A stretch of 64,000 nucleotides of DNA, taken from the IMG/VR virus record IMGVR_UViG_3300021598_001001, positions 1 through 64,000 of that record; one strand, given 5' to 3'. The position numbers and the translations under genes are program-made. The notes under the pieces are model-generated. The model was not told the DNA's origin, did no database searches, and saw only the letters and a list, made by a program, of their open reading frames with translations. This document shows, in pieces, positions 47,535 to 54,466 of the stretch; the stretch's first letter is position 1, and each line of letters opens with the position of its first letter. The stretch is from a virus.

Positions 47535-48088
47535 CGGATCAACCAAAAGAGTATTATGAAAAAAGACCCGGATTTGAAATAAAATCTGGAGTTCCTGATG
47601 GTGCAGGTAGAACGATAGATTATTCTGTAATAACTGATAAAGCACAAGGATTTCAATATTCTACTGATGGTACTAAATTTGATCTGACAAATAAAACATC
47701 ATATGAATTGTGCGGTGAAGATTGTCAACCTAAAGAACCTGCTAAAATAATTCGTGCAAAGAATGGAGATATAATTATTGAGGCAATGTCTGGGGAAATT
47801 GTCTTGCGTGGAAAAAATATAAGAATAGAAGCAATAGATGGAAAAGGTGAAGTTACTGTAACTTCTACTAGTCAAATTGCTTTAAATAGTCCCATTCAAA
47901 GTTTTAAATCCACAAATTCAAATTCAGTATCAACAAATAACCATACAGTGGCTGGTAATGTTGTTGAAGATACAGCTGGAGTAGTTAAATCTAGTAGTGT
48001 AGCTACAGATGCAACTCAAGGAAGTTTTCTTGGATCATTAATGAAAGTGATTGAAAAATTCAAAAAATGGTTAGAGTGCGCTCCATAA
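47525..48088 (+). CDS. Spike needle protein resembling gp5 C-terminal part
   Basis: 187 residues. IRAKNGDIIIEAMSGEIVLR then GKNIRIEAIDGKGEVTVTST is a ladder of short strands ending in aromatic-free turns, as in VgrG/gp5 beta-prism needles. A Ser/Asn-rich stretch and a helical end (SLMKVIEKFKKWLECAP) follow. Splitting of the needle from the OB-domain protein into a separate, overlapping gene contrasts with T4, where proteolysis separates gp5* from gp5C. Confidence 0.6.
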   Translation: MRMTDQPKEYYEKRPGFEIKSGVPDGAGRTIDYSVITDKAQGFQYSTDGTKFDLTNKTSYELCGEDCQPKEPAKIIRAKNGDIIIEAMSGEIVLRGKNIRIEAIDGKGEVTVTSTSQIALNSPIQSFKSTNSNSVSTNNHTVAGNVVEDTAGVVKSSSVATDATQGSFLGSLMKVIEKFKKWLECAP

Positions 48089-48094
48089 GAAAAA

Positions 48095-48943
48095 ATGACA
48101 AACTCTATCAAACACATAGGTGATAAACTAGTAGTAGGTGAGTTAGATGTTTCATTCCTTGATGTGGGATCAAGGTTGTTACCAGGAACATCCGTATTGA
48201 ATGGTCCAGTTTATATTGGTTTAGTTGCTAGTGCAGTTATTCCAAGAGCAAACTGCATGATGGGCCCTGGTATAACTTCACCAAAAACATTAGAAGTTGT
48301 TGGTGTTTCCGACATTATTGGAATTACAAACGTCACTGGCGTCGTGAATAGATTTGCATTTACTACTGCAAAAGGTGCTACAATAAAGTTAGGAGTAAGT
48401 ATAAAAAAAGCTTTAGGTGCTAGTTTAGGATTAAGTACAAAAGCAGCAAAACAACTAACGCACGGAAAGAAAATTTGTAGTGCAGGAATCGTAACTCCAA
48501 GCATTAAGGCCGGATTAGGAAAATTTGTAACTTGTAAAGCAGATCTAGGTGTATTCAAAGCAGTTGCAGCACCATTTAAAAAATTTGATATACCCCATCC
48601 ATCAAAACCTGGATATAGACTTACTCACACCTGTATCGAAGGTCCAGAGATAGGGGTATATTATAGAGGAAAATTAAAAGATTCTAATGTTATAGAATTA
48701 CCAGATTATTGGAAGAATTTAATAGATCCAGAAACTATCACTGTACATTTAACACCACATACTTTTCATCAAGAACTCTATGTAAAAGATATTCAATGGG
48801 GTTCTAGAATCAATATAATAAATAATTCTGGTGGAAACATTGACTGCAGTTATATTGTTTATGCAGAAAGAATTGATGTAGAAAAATTAGTAGTTGAATA
48901 CGAAGAAAAAAAATCAGATTTTTGTCCAGAAAAAAATAATTAA
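48095..48943 (+). CDS. Tail/baseplate structural protein
   Basis: 282 residues. The first half contains strand-rich, Gly-containing sequence (LVASAVIPRANCMMGPGITS, then KTLEVVGVSDIIGITNVTGV). The second half has FDIPHPSKPGYRLTHTCIEG followed by PEIGVYYRGKL and IELPDYWKNLIDPETITVHL, a C-terminal domain also found at the ends of many marine phage structural proteins. I cannot name the domain. Its position after the needle gene suggests a spike-tip or fibre-attachment role. Confidence 0.6.
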   Translation: MTNSIKHIGDKLVVGELDVSFLDVGSRLLPGTSVLNGPVYIGLVASAVIPRANCMMGPGITSPKTLEVVGVSDIIGITNVTGVVNRFAFTTAKGATIKLGVSIKKALGASLGLSTKAAKQLTHGKKICSAGIVTPSIKAGLGKFVTCKADLGVFKAVAAPFKKFDIPHPSKPGYRLTHTCIEGPEIGVYYRGKLKDSNVIELPDYWKNLIDPETITVHLTPHTFHQELYVKDIQWGSRINIINNSGGNIDCSYIVYAERIDVEKLVVEYEEKKSDFCPEKNN

Positions 48944-48945
48944 TT

Positions 48946-50586
48946 ATGAGTTTATCAACCCATTTTAGAGCAGAACTAGAAGAGGAAATTGAAATTCTAG
49001 AGAATCAAAAGGATGCTATCCGAAGTGAAGTAACTTTACTAGATACCCAGCTGGATAGATATGATGTTATAATAGAAAATATTGATAGAGATTTAGTGCC
49101 ATTAATTAATGAAATTAATGTTGGTATCAATTCTGTAAAAAACGCATATGATAATAGGGTCTCTATAGGATGCAAAAATGATCTAAGTTGGGAAGTCGTC
49201 AAACAAACTAAAGTTAGATTTGGAATAACTGAATATAATTCTGTAACATATGAAGTTAAAAAGAATTCAGACGTATCCGAAACTACCAATTATTATGGAG
49301 TAAAGTTCTACAGAAAACCACAAAATAAAGACTATGGATCTAATGTAATAGGAGAATTCACTGGAACAATTAGTTTGGGTTCAACAAGTTTAGCAGTAAT
49401 AAGCATAGGCGGAACATCGGGTATATTAGTCGGAGACACAATCGTAGATAACATTGATGATCCAGTAATATTTTCAAGTGGAAATCTACCAACAGTTGTT
49501 GGATTTGATACTACTTCAGAAATCGGAATCAATACAACTATCAGTGGTTCAATATCTGTTGGATCTACTATTCTGGCTTTTACTGGAACAGGAAGCACGA
49601 TTGGTATTAATACTGGAGATGCAATAGGACTTGAGTATATTTTACCAGAAAACACAACCGTTGTTGGATTTAGTACTGGATCAATTACTTCAGAAATTTG
49701 GGTTGGTGGATCTGGATTTATAACAACTTCTGTAGTTGTTCCTAGTTTAGTTTTAAGTGACTCTGCTGTTGGAAATACAACTAGTGGAATATTTAAAGTT
49801 GGCGTTGTATCGGAATTTTCTTCAATATTATTAAGTACAAGTCCAACAGCATCTGTAACTGGACAACTTTTTACAGCAATAAGAAATACTGAAATAGGCA
49901 GTTCTGTTTTCAATGAAGAGACAAATCCCATAGATCCAGTATCAATTGATTTAATGGATTTGAACAAAGCTGGACTTGGACATAAGGTAGTTTTAGTAAA
50001 CAATGGAAGTCCGATTGGACCATTCCAATGGCATGAAGTCAGAGAAGATCGTGAACCAGATTGTGGAGCAAGTTTCGCTCTTTACTATCCAGGAAACGAA
50101 TCATGGCCAAGTATCTCAACATTTACATATAATCCTAGCACTGGTGCATTAATTTCAGTAGCAACTACATATGCGTCAATAGGAGCTAGAGTAACTATTG
50201 GAGTGGGAACATTAAGTTCTAATGGTATAGGAACTATAACAAGTAAACCTGCTCGTTTTAATGGTACTGTTCCATCTGCTGGAGTATGTGCTTCATATTC
50301 AAGTAGTATTACATCCTATGAAAGTTCTCTGACAACCATTATTAATAGAAATGTTCCGAAAATTACGGAACTTATTTCTAAATCCTCCATCTTAAGAAGA
50401 CTTAGAGATAAAAAAGAAAGTGCTGCATTTTCTCTTTCTCAGGCATATGACTTTGTGGTTTCGGAAATACAACAAGCCACTTCTGATCTAAACAATCTTA
50501 GGGTTGAAGATTTTAGTAAATATGATCCTGACAATTACAAACCAACGAGAAGGTCCACTGCAGTTGGTATTGCGTCCGCAATTTAA
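48946..50586 (+). CDS. Large virion structural protein
   Basis: 546 residues. A coiled-coil N-terminus (EEIEILENQKDAIRSEVTLL, ~10-60) is followed by beta-rich Ser/Thr/Gly repeats (GTISLGSTSLAVISIGGTSG and GSISVGSTILAFTGTGSTIG) and a C-terminal coiled coil (~440-520). The conserved-looking GPFQWHEVREDREPDCGASF lies before the second coil. The layout suggests a trimeric fibre or baseplate appendage. It ends the structural block; small early-type genes follow. Confidence 0.65.
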   Translation: MSLSTHFRAELEEEIEILENQKDAIRSEVTLLDTQLDRYDVIIENIDRDLVPLINEINVGINSVKNAYDNRVSIGCKNDLSWEVVKQTKVRFGITEYNSVTYEVKKNSDVSETTNYYGVKFYRKPQNKDYGSNVIGEFTGTISLGSTSLAVISIGGTSGILVGDTIVDNIDDPVIFSSGNLPTVVGFDTTSEIGINTTISGSISVGSTILAFTGTGSTIGINTGDAIGLEYILPENTTVVGFSTGSITSEIWVGGSGFITTSVVVPSLVLSDSAVGNTTSGIFKVGVVSEFSSILLSTSPTASVTGQLFTAIRNTEIGSSVFNEETNPIDPVSIDLMDLNKAGLGHKVVLVNNGSPIGPFQWHEVREDREPDCGASFALYYPGNESWPSISTFTYNPSTGALISVATTYASIGARVTIGVGTLSSNGIGTITSKPARFNGTVPSAGVCASYSSSITSYESSLTTIINRNVPKITELISKSSILRRLRDKKESAAFSLSQAYDFVVSEIQQATSDLNNLRVEDFSKYDPDNYKPTRRSTAVGIASAI

Positions 50587-50621
50587 ACTGGCACACACCT
50601 CCACCCAACCGCAAATTTCTG

Positions 50622-50630
50622 TGGTATGAT
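50622..50630 (+). promoter_or_regulatory. Extended -10 promoter
   Basis: TGG-TATGAT, 26 bp before ATG 50657. It opens the accessory patch after the structural block. No -35 seen. Confidence 0.5.
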
Positions 50631-50656
50631 ATTGGAGTACAACAAAATTACTCTAA

Positions 50657-50833
50657 ATGCAAATTGATCGTGATGTCTTGAAGTCCCTTCAAGAACTACA
50701 AGAAGATGTTGCCGCAGCCTTTACAGATGAAAACTTTCCAATTAGTGGTGAAGTTTACTGGACTGCTGTAGAGTGTCTTGCAACTGCAAAACTTGCAGAA
50801 CTTCGTGGCGAATTGATTGCAGATGAAGTATAA
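50657..50833 (+). CDS. Small helical conserved-type protein
   Basis: 58 residues (MQIDRDVLKSLQELQEDVAA at its start), helical, acidic. Composition is less AT-rich than the following aminotransferase gene. It overlaps the next gene by 11 bp. Function unknown. Confidence 0.65.
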   Translation: MQIDRDVLKSLQELQEDVAAAFTDENFPISGEVYWTAVECLATAKLAELRGELIADEV

Positions 50834-50981
50834 GGTCGATTATAAAAAACCAAAGAAAAAAGGTTACAGTAATCAGAGTGTGATTTTCTTTAATATTGAA
50901 GATGCTATCAGGTGGGAAAATCATGTAAAAGAAAACTGTTGTATAAATGTAGAAGTAATTCCGATTTTAAATGATGTTTGA
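50823..50981 (+). CDS. Small basic protein
   Basis: 52 residues; a Lys-rich start (MKYKVDYKKPKKKGYSNQSV) and a short alpha/beta end. It overlaps the aminotransferase ATG by 11 bp. Function unknown. Confidence 0.55.
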   Translation: MKYKVDYKKPKKKGYSNQSVIFFNIEDAIRWENHVKENCCINVEVIPILNDV

Positions 50982-51873
50982 GAGAGTAGACTGGACACTG
51001 AAAAAAGAGTCAAATAACAAATTAGATTTGTCGAATAATGTTTGTTTTGACTCAATTTTGCAAAATCAAATTGCAGGTCTTTTTCGCAATAAGGGTCCAG
51101 TCTGCAATCAATATGCAGATGAAGGGGTGGTTTATGACATTCTTTCAGAATATTATGAAATTTCTTCCAGACAAATTGCAATAGGACTTGGATTGGGAGA
51201 GTTGATACCAAGAATCTTTCAACTCTATAGAGACAGAAAGTTCTCTATTATTACTCCCACATGGATGATGGCTACAGGATTCTGTGAGATTTACAATATC
51301 AATTATGTGGAGGGAATTGATACCTCTGCTGACGTATTGTATATTGCGAATCCTAATGGAATGACAGGGGAATATACACATCCAGACAAGATACGAGAGC
51401 TATTTTCTCAATTTGAATTAGTAATCATTGATGAAGCCTACGCAGAGTTTTGTGTGGAAATTGATTGTTCTCTAATTTCTTCCGCAATAACTCTTGATAA
51501 TGTGATCGTATGTAAAACCTTGAGTAAAAGTCTTGCTTTACCTGGACTTAGATTTGGATATTGTTTTTCTAATGAAAAAACGATTTATGAGATCCAAAAA
51601 GTAAGACCTTCTGGTGTATGTAATACTATCATTCCTAGTATTGGAATAGAACTTTTTGAACTAATTCCTCAACATGTAAAAAGGATGTTAGACTGTAGAA
51701 CGTATATCCAACGTAAATATGATTGTGTTCCATCGCACTCTAATTTTGTTTTGTTGAAGAACAAAGAAAAGTTTTTAGATTTTGTAAAATATAAAACTAT
51801 CAATGGTCTACATAGAATGTCCCTTTTAGATTACAGTTCTTTTAGATATTATGAAGAGATTTCAAACCTTTGA
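50971..51873 (+). CDS. HisC-like class I/II aminotransferase
   Basis: 300 residues, shorter than histidinol-phosphate aminotransferase (~350). PLP landmarks: LGLGELIPRIFQLY (74-86), IANPNGMTGE (125-134), IIDEAYAEF (152-160) with Asp154 for the pyridine nitrogen and Tyr157, and KTLSKSLALPGLRFGY with Lys186 (Schiff base) and Arg194. The start at 50971 could move to the adjacent ATG at 50974. It overlaps the radical SAM gene by 23 bp, so the two are likely co-expressed. HisC, CobD-like and phosphonate-type aminotransferases share this fold; the substrate cannot be read from sequence. Confidence 0.85.
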   Translation: MMFERVDWTLKKESNNKLDLSNNVCFDSILQNQIAGLFRNKGPVCNQYADEGVVYDILSEYYEISSRQIAIGLGLGELIPRIFQLYRDRKFSIITPTWMMATGFCEIYNINYVEGIDTSADVLYIANPNGMTGEYTHPDKIRELFSQFELVIIDEAYAEFCVEIDCSLISSAITLDNVIVCKTLSKSLALPGLRFGYCFSNEKTIYEIQKVRPSGVCNTIIPSIGIELFELIPQHVKRMLDCRTYIQRKYDCVPSHSNFVLLKNKEKFLDFVKYKTINGLHRMSLLDYSSFRYYEEISNL

Positions 51874-52597
51874 TGGAACAAGTGGAAAAGATTTAATTAA
51901 TTCTACACTTAAAAGCATAGAACTAAATATAACCACTACATGTAATCGATCTTGTTCTTTTTGTCCACATTCATGGGGATTCAAAAAAGAAGATACAAGG
52001 GAGAAATTTGTTTCATTGGATATCGTAGATAGATTTATTGAATGGTTATCAGACTATGATAATCAAATTACGTTATGTGGTCTTGGTGAGCCCACTATGC
52101 ACCCACAGATTAATGATATCCTTGATAAATTCCAAAAACTAAACAACAAAATTATTCTTGTAACTAATGGATATAAACTAAAAGATGTTGTAAATCATTT
52201 GGGTAAAATTCGTGCAAGGGTAAGTCTATATGAAACTATGGATTTGCCGAATATTGATTGTGATATTTTGGATTACACAAATCAAGGAGAAAATGAATAC
52301 TTCAATAATAGAAGTTATGGTGAAGGGATAACTAAATCATGTTATCTTCCATCATATAAAATGGTAGTAGATACCAATGGTGGAATTTTACCTTGTGACA
52401 ATAACTGGCAAGAAATTTTATACCTTGCCAATATCCAGGAGGACACATTAGAGTATGCATGGTTGGAAAAATTCGGACCATTCAGACTAAACTGTTCCAA
52501 AGATAGAAAGTTGAATGATTACTGCAAGTCTTGTAATGCACATGGAACTCTCTATGGGGAAAGTGAAATGAGGCTCTTGACAACTGACCAAATCTGA
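51851..52597 (+). CDS. Radical SAM/SPASM protein
   Basis: 248 residues. CNRSCSFCPH (Cys31, 35, 38) and CGLGEPTMHP are the radical SAM and SAM-binding motifs. GGILPCDNNW and later NCSKDRKLNDYCKSCNAHG supply an auxiliary Cys cluster, typical of SPASM enzymes. It is shorter than the one at 8412 and not closely related. Coupling to the aminotransferase by overlap suggests modification of one metabolite or a peptide. No candidate precursor peptide with obvious leader is adjacent, though two small ORFs lie upstream. Confidence 0.85.
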   Translation: MKRFQTFDGTSGKDLINSTLKSIELNITTTCNRSCSFCPHSWGFKKEDTREKFVSLDIVDRFIEWLSDYDNQITLCGLGEPTMHPQINDILDKFQKLNNKIILVTNGYKLKDVVNHLGKIRARVSLYETMDLPNIDCDILDYTNQGENEYFNNRSYGEGITKSCYLPSYKMVVDTNGGILPCDNNWQEILYLANIQEDTLEYAWLEKFGPFRLNCSKDRKLNDYCKSCNAHGTLYGESEMRLLTTDQI

Positions 52598-52600
52598 ACT

Positions 52601-52813
52601 ATGATGCATATGTACAAAATCAATTATGAATCCTTGAAGGAAGTTCCAGTAAAAACAACTCCAAAAAATGTACAAGAAGCCAATGAAGCTTTATTTCATG
52701 CACGAATGACTATTCCTGCCGCTGCTAAACACTGTGGAATGACCACCAAAGAAATGAAGTTGACATTTCACGAGTTTCTGAAGTATAATCCTCCTATCTA
52801 CAAACAAGAGTAG
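52601..52813 (+). CDS. Small protein with HTH-like segment
   Basis: 70 residues; an in-frame ATG at 52610 is an alternative. VQEANEALFHARMTIPAAAK followed by HCGMTTKEMKLTFHEFLKYN resembles a helix-turn-helix (IPAAAKHCGMTTKEMK). It may be a small DNA-binding regulator. Ends just before tRNA-Leu. Confidence 0.6.
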   Translation: MMHMYKINYESLKEVPVKTTPKNVQEANEALFHARMTIPAAAKHCGMTTKEMKLTFHEFLKYNPPIYKQE

Positions 52814-52823
52814 AACTTTTCTT

Positions 52824-52907
52824 GGGAGCGTGGCGGAAGTGGTAGACGCACCGGACTTAAAATCCGTTGGGAGCAATCCCGTGAGAGTTCAAGTCTCTCC
52901 GTTCCTA
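52824..52907 (+). tRNA. tRNA-Leu (anticodon UAA)
   Basis: 84 nt with a long variable arm, as for Leu. Acceptor GGGAGCG pairs with CGTTCCT with two G-T pairs. The anticodon stem (CGGA/TCCG) encloses loop CTTAAAA (anticodon TAA), and the T-arm carries GTTCAAG. No CCA encoded. TTA codons are frequent in AT-rich phage genes. Confidence 0.95.
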
Positions 52908-52911
52908 CTTT

Positions 52912-52919
52912 AATAAATA
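52912..52919 (+). promoter_or_regulatory. T4-type late promoter motif AATAAATA
   Basis: AATAAATA between tRNA-Leu and cpeT, 19 bp before ATG 52939. Confidence 0.45.
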
Positions 52920-52938
52920 AATCAAAATATTTCTGATC

Positions 52939-53418
52939 ATGACTATTAAAGCTAAGTTCATTTCATATTTTGAAGGTTACTTTAACAATCAAAAACAAGC
53001 TTTCCACATGCCCAGAGAGTTTGCACTTATTGAAGTAAATCATACTAAAATTTCTGCAAATAAATTTAGAGTAACTCAAAAGTATATCATTGATCAACAT
53101 CCATATAGACAATCAATTATTGAAGTAACTCAAAAAGACGGAAAAATCATCTTAAAATCATATAGAGATACAGAAGATCAACCTTATTTGAGTGGATGTG
53201 ATGTAGAATTTGAATATAATGAAGAAAAGGATGAGTTTCATGGACAAAACACTTGTAAAGAGTGTTTCATTGAAAAAAATGGTAAAAACACATATCTAGT
53301 TACTGAAGCTTATCTCGGAAAAGATTACTATACAGTAATTGATAAAGGATATGATCCCGAAACAGATTCTCAAGTTTGGGGTTCATATCACGGACATTTC
53401 CTATTTGATAGGAAATAA
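52939..53418 (+). CDS. cpeT: CpeT/CpcT-family phycobilin lyase
   Basis: 159 residues, shorter than host CpeT (~200) as in other phage copies. YFEGYFNNQKQAFHMPREFA opens the calycin-like barrel; RVTQKYIIDQHPYRQSIIEV and GCDVEFEYN follow, then the typical YLVTEAYLGKDYYTVIDKG and DSQVWGSYHGHFLF end. Host CpeT attaches phycoerythrobilin to phycoerythrin beta. Its presence hints at a phycoerythrin-bearing Synechococcus host. It lies between two tRNA genes, which suggests it was gained as a cargo gene. Confidence 0.88.
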   Translation: MTIKAKFISYFEGYFNNQKQAFHMPREFALIEVNHTKISANKFRVTQKYIIDQHPYRQSIIEVTQKDGKIILKSYRDTEDQPYLSGCDVEFEYNEEKDEFHGQNTCKECFIEKNGKNTYLVTEAYLGKDYYTVIDKGYDPETDSQVWGSYHGHFLFDRK

Positions 53419-53439
53419 TCGGAGAAATCCGATTTTTAC

Positions 53440-53513
53440 GCCTTCGTAGCTCAGTTGGATAGAGCAGGGCTTTTGTAAAGCTCAGGTCGCAAGTTCAAGT
53501 CTTGTCGGGGGCT
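53440..53513 (+). tRNA. tRNA-Thr (anticodon UGU)
   Basis: 74 nt. Acceptor GCCTTCG pairs with CGGGGGC (two G-T pairs). The D-arm is AGCTCAGTTGGATAGAGC, the anticodon stem GGGCT/AGCTC encloses loop TTTGTAA (anticodon TGT), and the T-arm contains TTCAAGT. No CCA encoded. ACA codons suit AT-rich phage genes. Confidence 0.95.
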
Positions 53514-53533
53514 TTGAGTTAATAAAAACTTAA

Positions 53534-53704
53534 ATGTCTTTACTATCACAAAAAGATAGGGAAATCACTATCGCCGCATTGGAAAACTACCTAATGAAAC
53601 TGAGGTTAGAATCTCAGTTTGATGATTCTAAAATTACAGAAACAAACTCTCTTTTAAATTGGATTAAATTAGACTACCAAAAGAATAATTTATCAGGAAA
53701 CTAA
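53534..53704 (+). CDS. Small helical protein
   Basis: 56 residues (MSLLSQKDREITIAALENYL at its start), two predicted helices. It starts 20 bp after tRNA-Thr. Function unknown. Confidence 0.6.
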   Translation: MSLLSQKDREITIAALENYLMKLRLESQFDDSKITETNSLLNWIKLDYQKNNLSGN

Positions 53705-53728
53705 AACAAAATAAGTAAAAATACTTAG

Positions 53729-54340
53729 ATGAAATCGGATTTTTATATAGATAGAGTTAGTAAAGATGAAATTAAAGATCTTCTTTATACTCATCATTAC
53801 TTAAAAGATGAATCCAAAGATTTCAAATCTGGGTATAACTATGGACTTTTCAAGCATCCAGACTGGGAATGCCCTCTTAGACTTGGCGGGTGCCTTGGTG
53901 CTTGCGTTTTTACTGGTCTCCCAGTTCCAGAAATAGCAGTAGGAGCATTTGGATTAGATCGTAATGAACAACAAGGAATCTTTGAACTCTCCAGACTTTG
54001 CATCGAACCTAGTACGCAGTCATGCGAATATAACATCACTTCTTGGTTTGTGTCACGAGCGATTAGACAACTTCGGAAAGATACTGAAGTTAAAGCGATC
54101 ATCTCTTACGCTGATAACAGTCACCATGTTGGTACAATCTATCGCGCTTGCAACTTTAAGTATTACGGTCTCACGGATAGAAAAAAAGATTTCTATTATT
54201 CAGACGGAACTAAACACTCTCGTGGAAAAGTAAAAGGACAAGAGGGTGAATGGAAAAATCGAAGCCAAAAACACAGATATGTAATGATCTTTAATAAAGA
54301 GTTGAACGATAAACTTGCCTGGAAAGAAGTAAAGTGGTAA
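53729..54340 (+). CDS. Mom-like GNAT-fold DNA modification protein
   Basis: 203 residues. LLYTHHYLKD opens the sequence, followed by GGCLGACVFTGLPVPEIAVG, IFELSRLCIEPSTQ, NITSWFVSRAIRQLRK and AIISYADNSHHVGTIYRACN. This is the pattern of the phage Mu Mom-related acyltransferase-like family, where Mom adds a carbamoylmethyl-type group to adenine to block restriction. A basic C-terminal region could contact DNA. No Com-type zinc regulator is visible nearby. A strong terminator follows. Whether this one modifies adenine is inferred from family only. Confidence 0.7.
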   Translation: MKSDFYIDRVSKDEIKDLLYTHHYLKDESKDFKSGYNYGLFKHPDWECPLRLGGCLGACVFTGLPVPEIAVGAFGLDRNEQQGIFELSRLCIEPSTQSCEYNITSWFVSRAIRQLRKDTEVKAIISYADNSHHVGTIYRACNFKYYGLTDRKKDFYYSDGTKHSRGKVKGQEGEWKNRSQKHRYVMIFNKELNDKLAWKEVKW

Positions 54341-54390
54341 TATATACTTGGTGATACTAACACCGTGACAAATCCCTTCCGTGTGACTTC

Positions 54391-54419
54391 AAAACCTCCT
54401 CTTTTTGGGGAGGTTTTTT
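54391..54419 (+). terminator. Intrinsic terminator after Mom-like gene
   Basis: AAAACCTCC (54391-54399) pairs with GGAGGTTTT (54409-54417) around a loop of C, T and G residues and ends in a T-tract to 54419. It separates the accessory patch from the long fibre gene. Confidence 0.9.
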
Positions 54420-54424
54420 AGTGT

Positions 54425-54431
54425 CTAAATA
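54425..54431 (+). promoter_or_regulatory. Late promoter-like motif CTAAATA
   Basis: CTAAATA directly after the terminator and 35 bp before the fibre gene at 54467. Confidence 0.45.
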
Positions 54432-54466
54432 TAAAAAGAATAGATTTGTCACTGTAGGATAACGCA

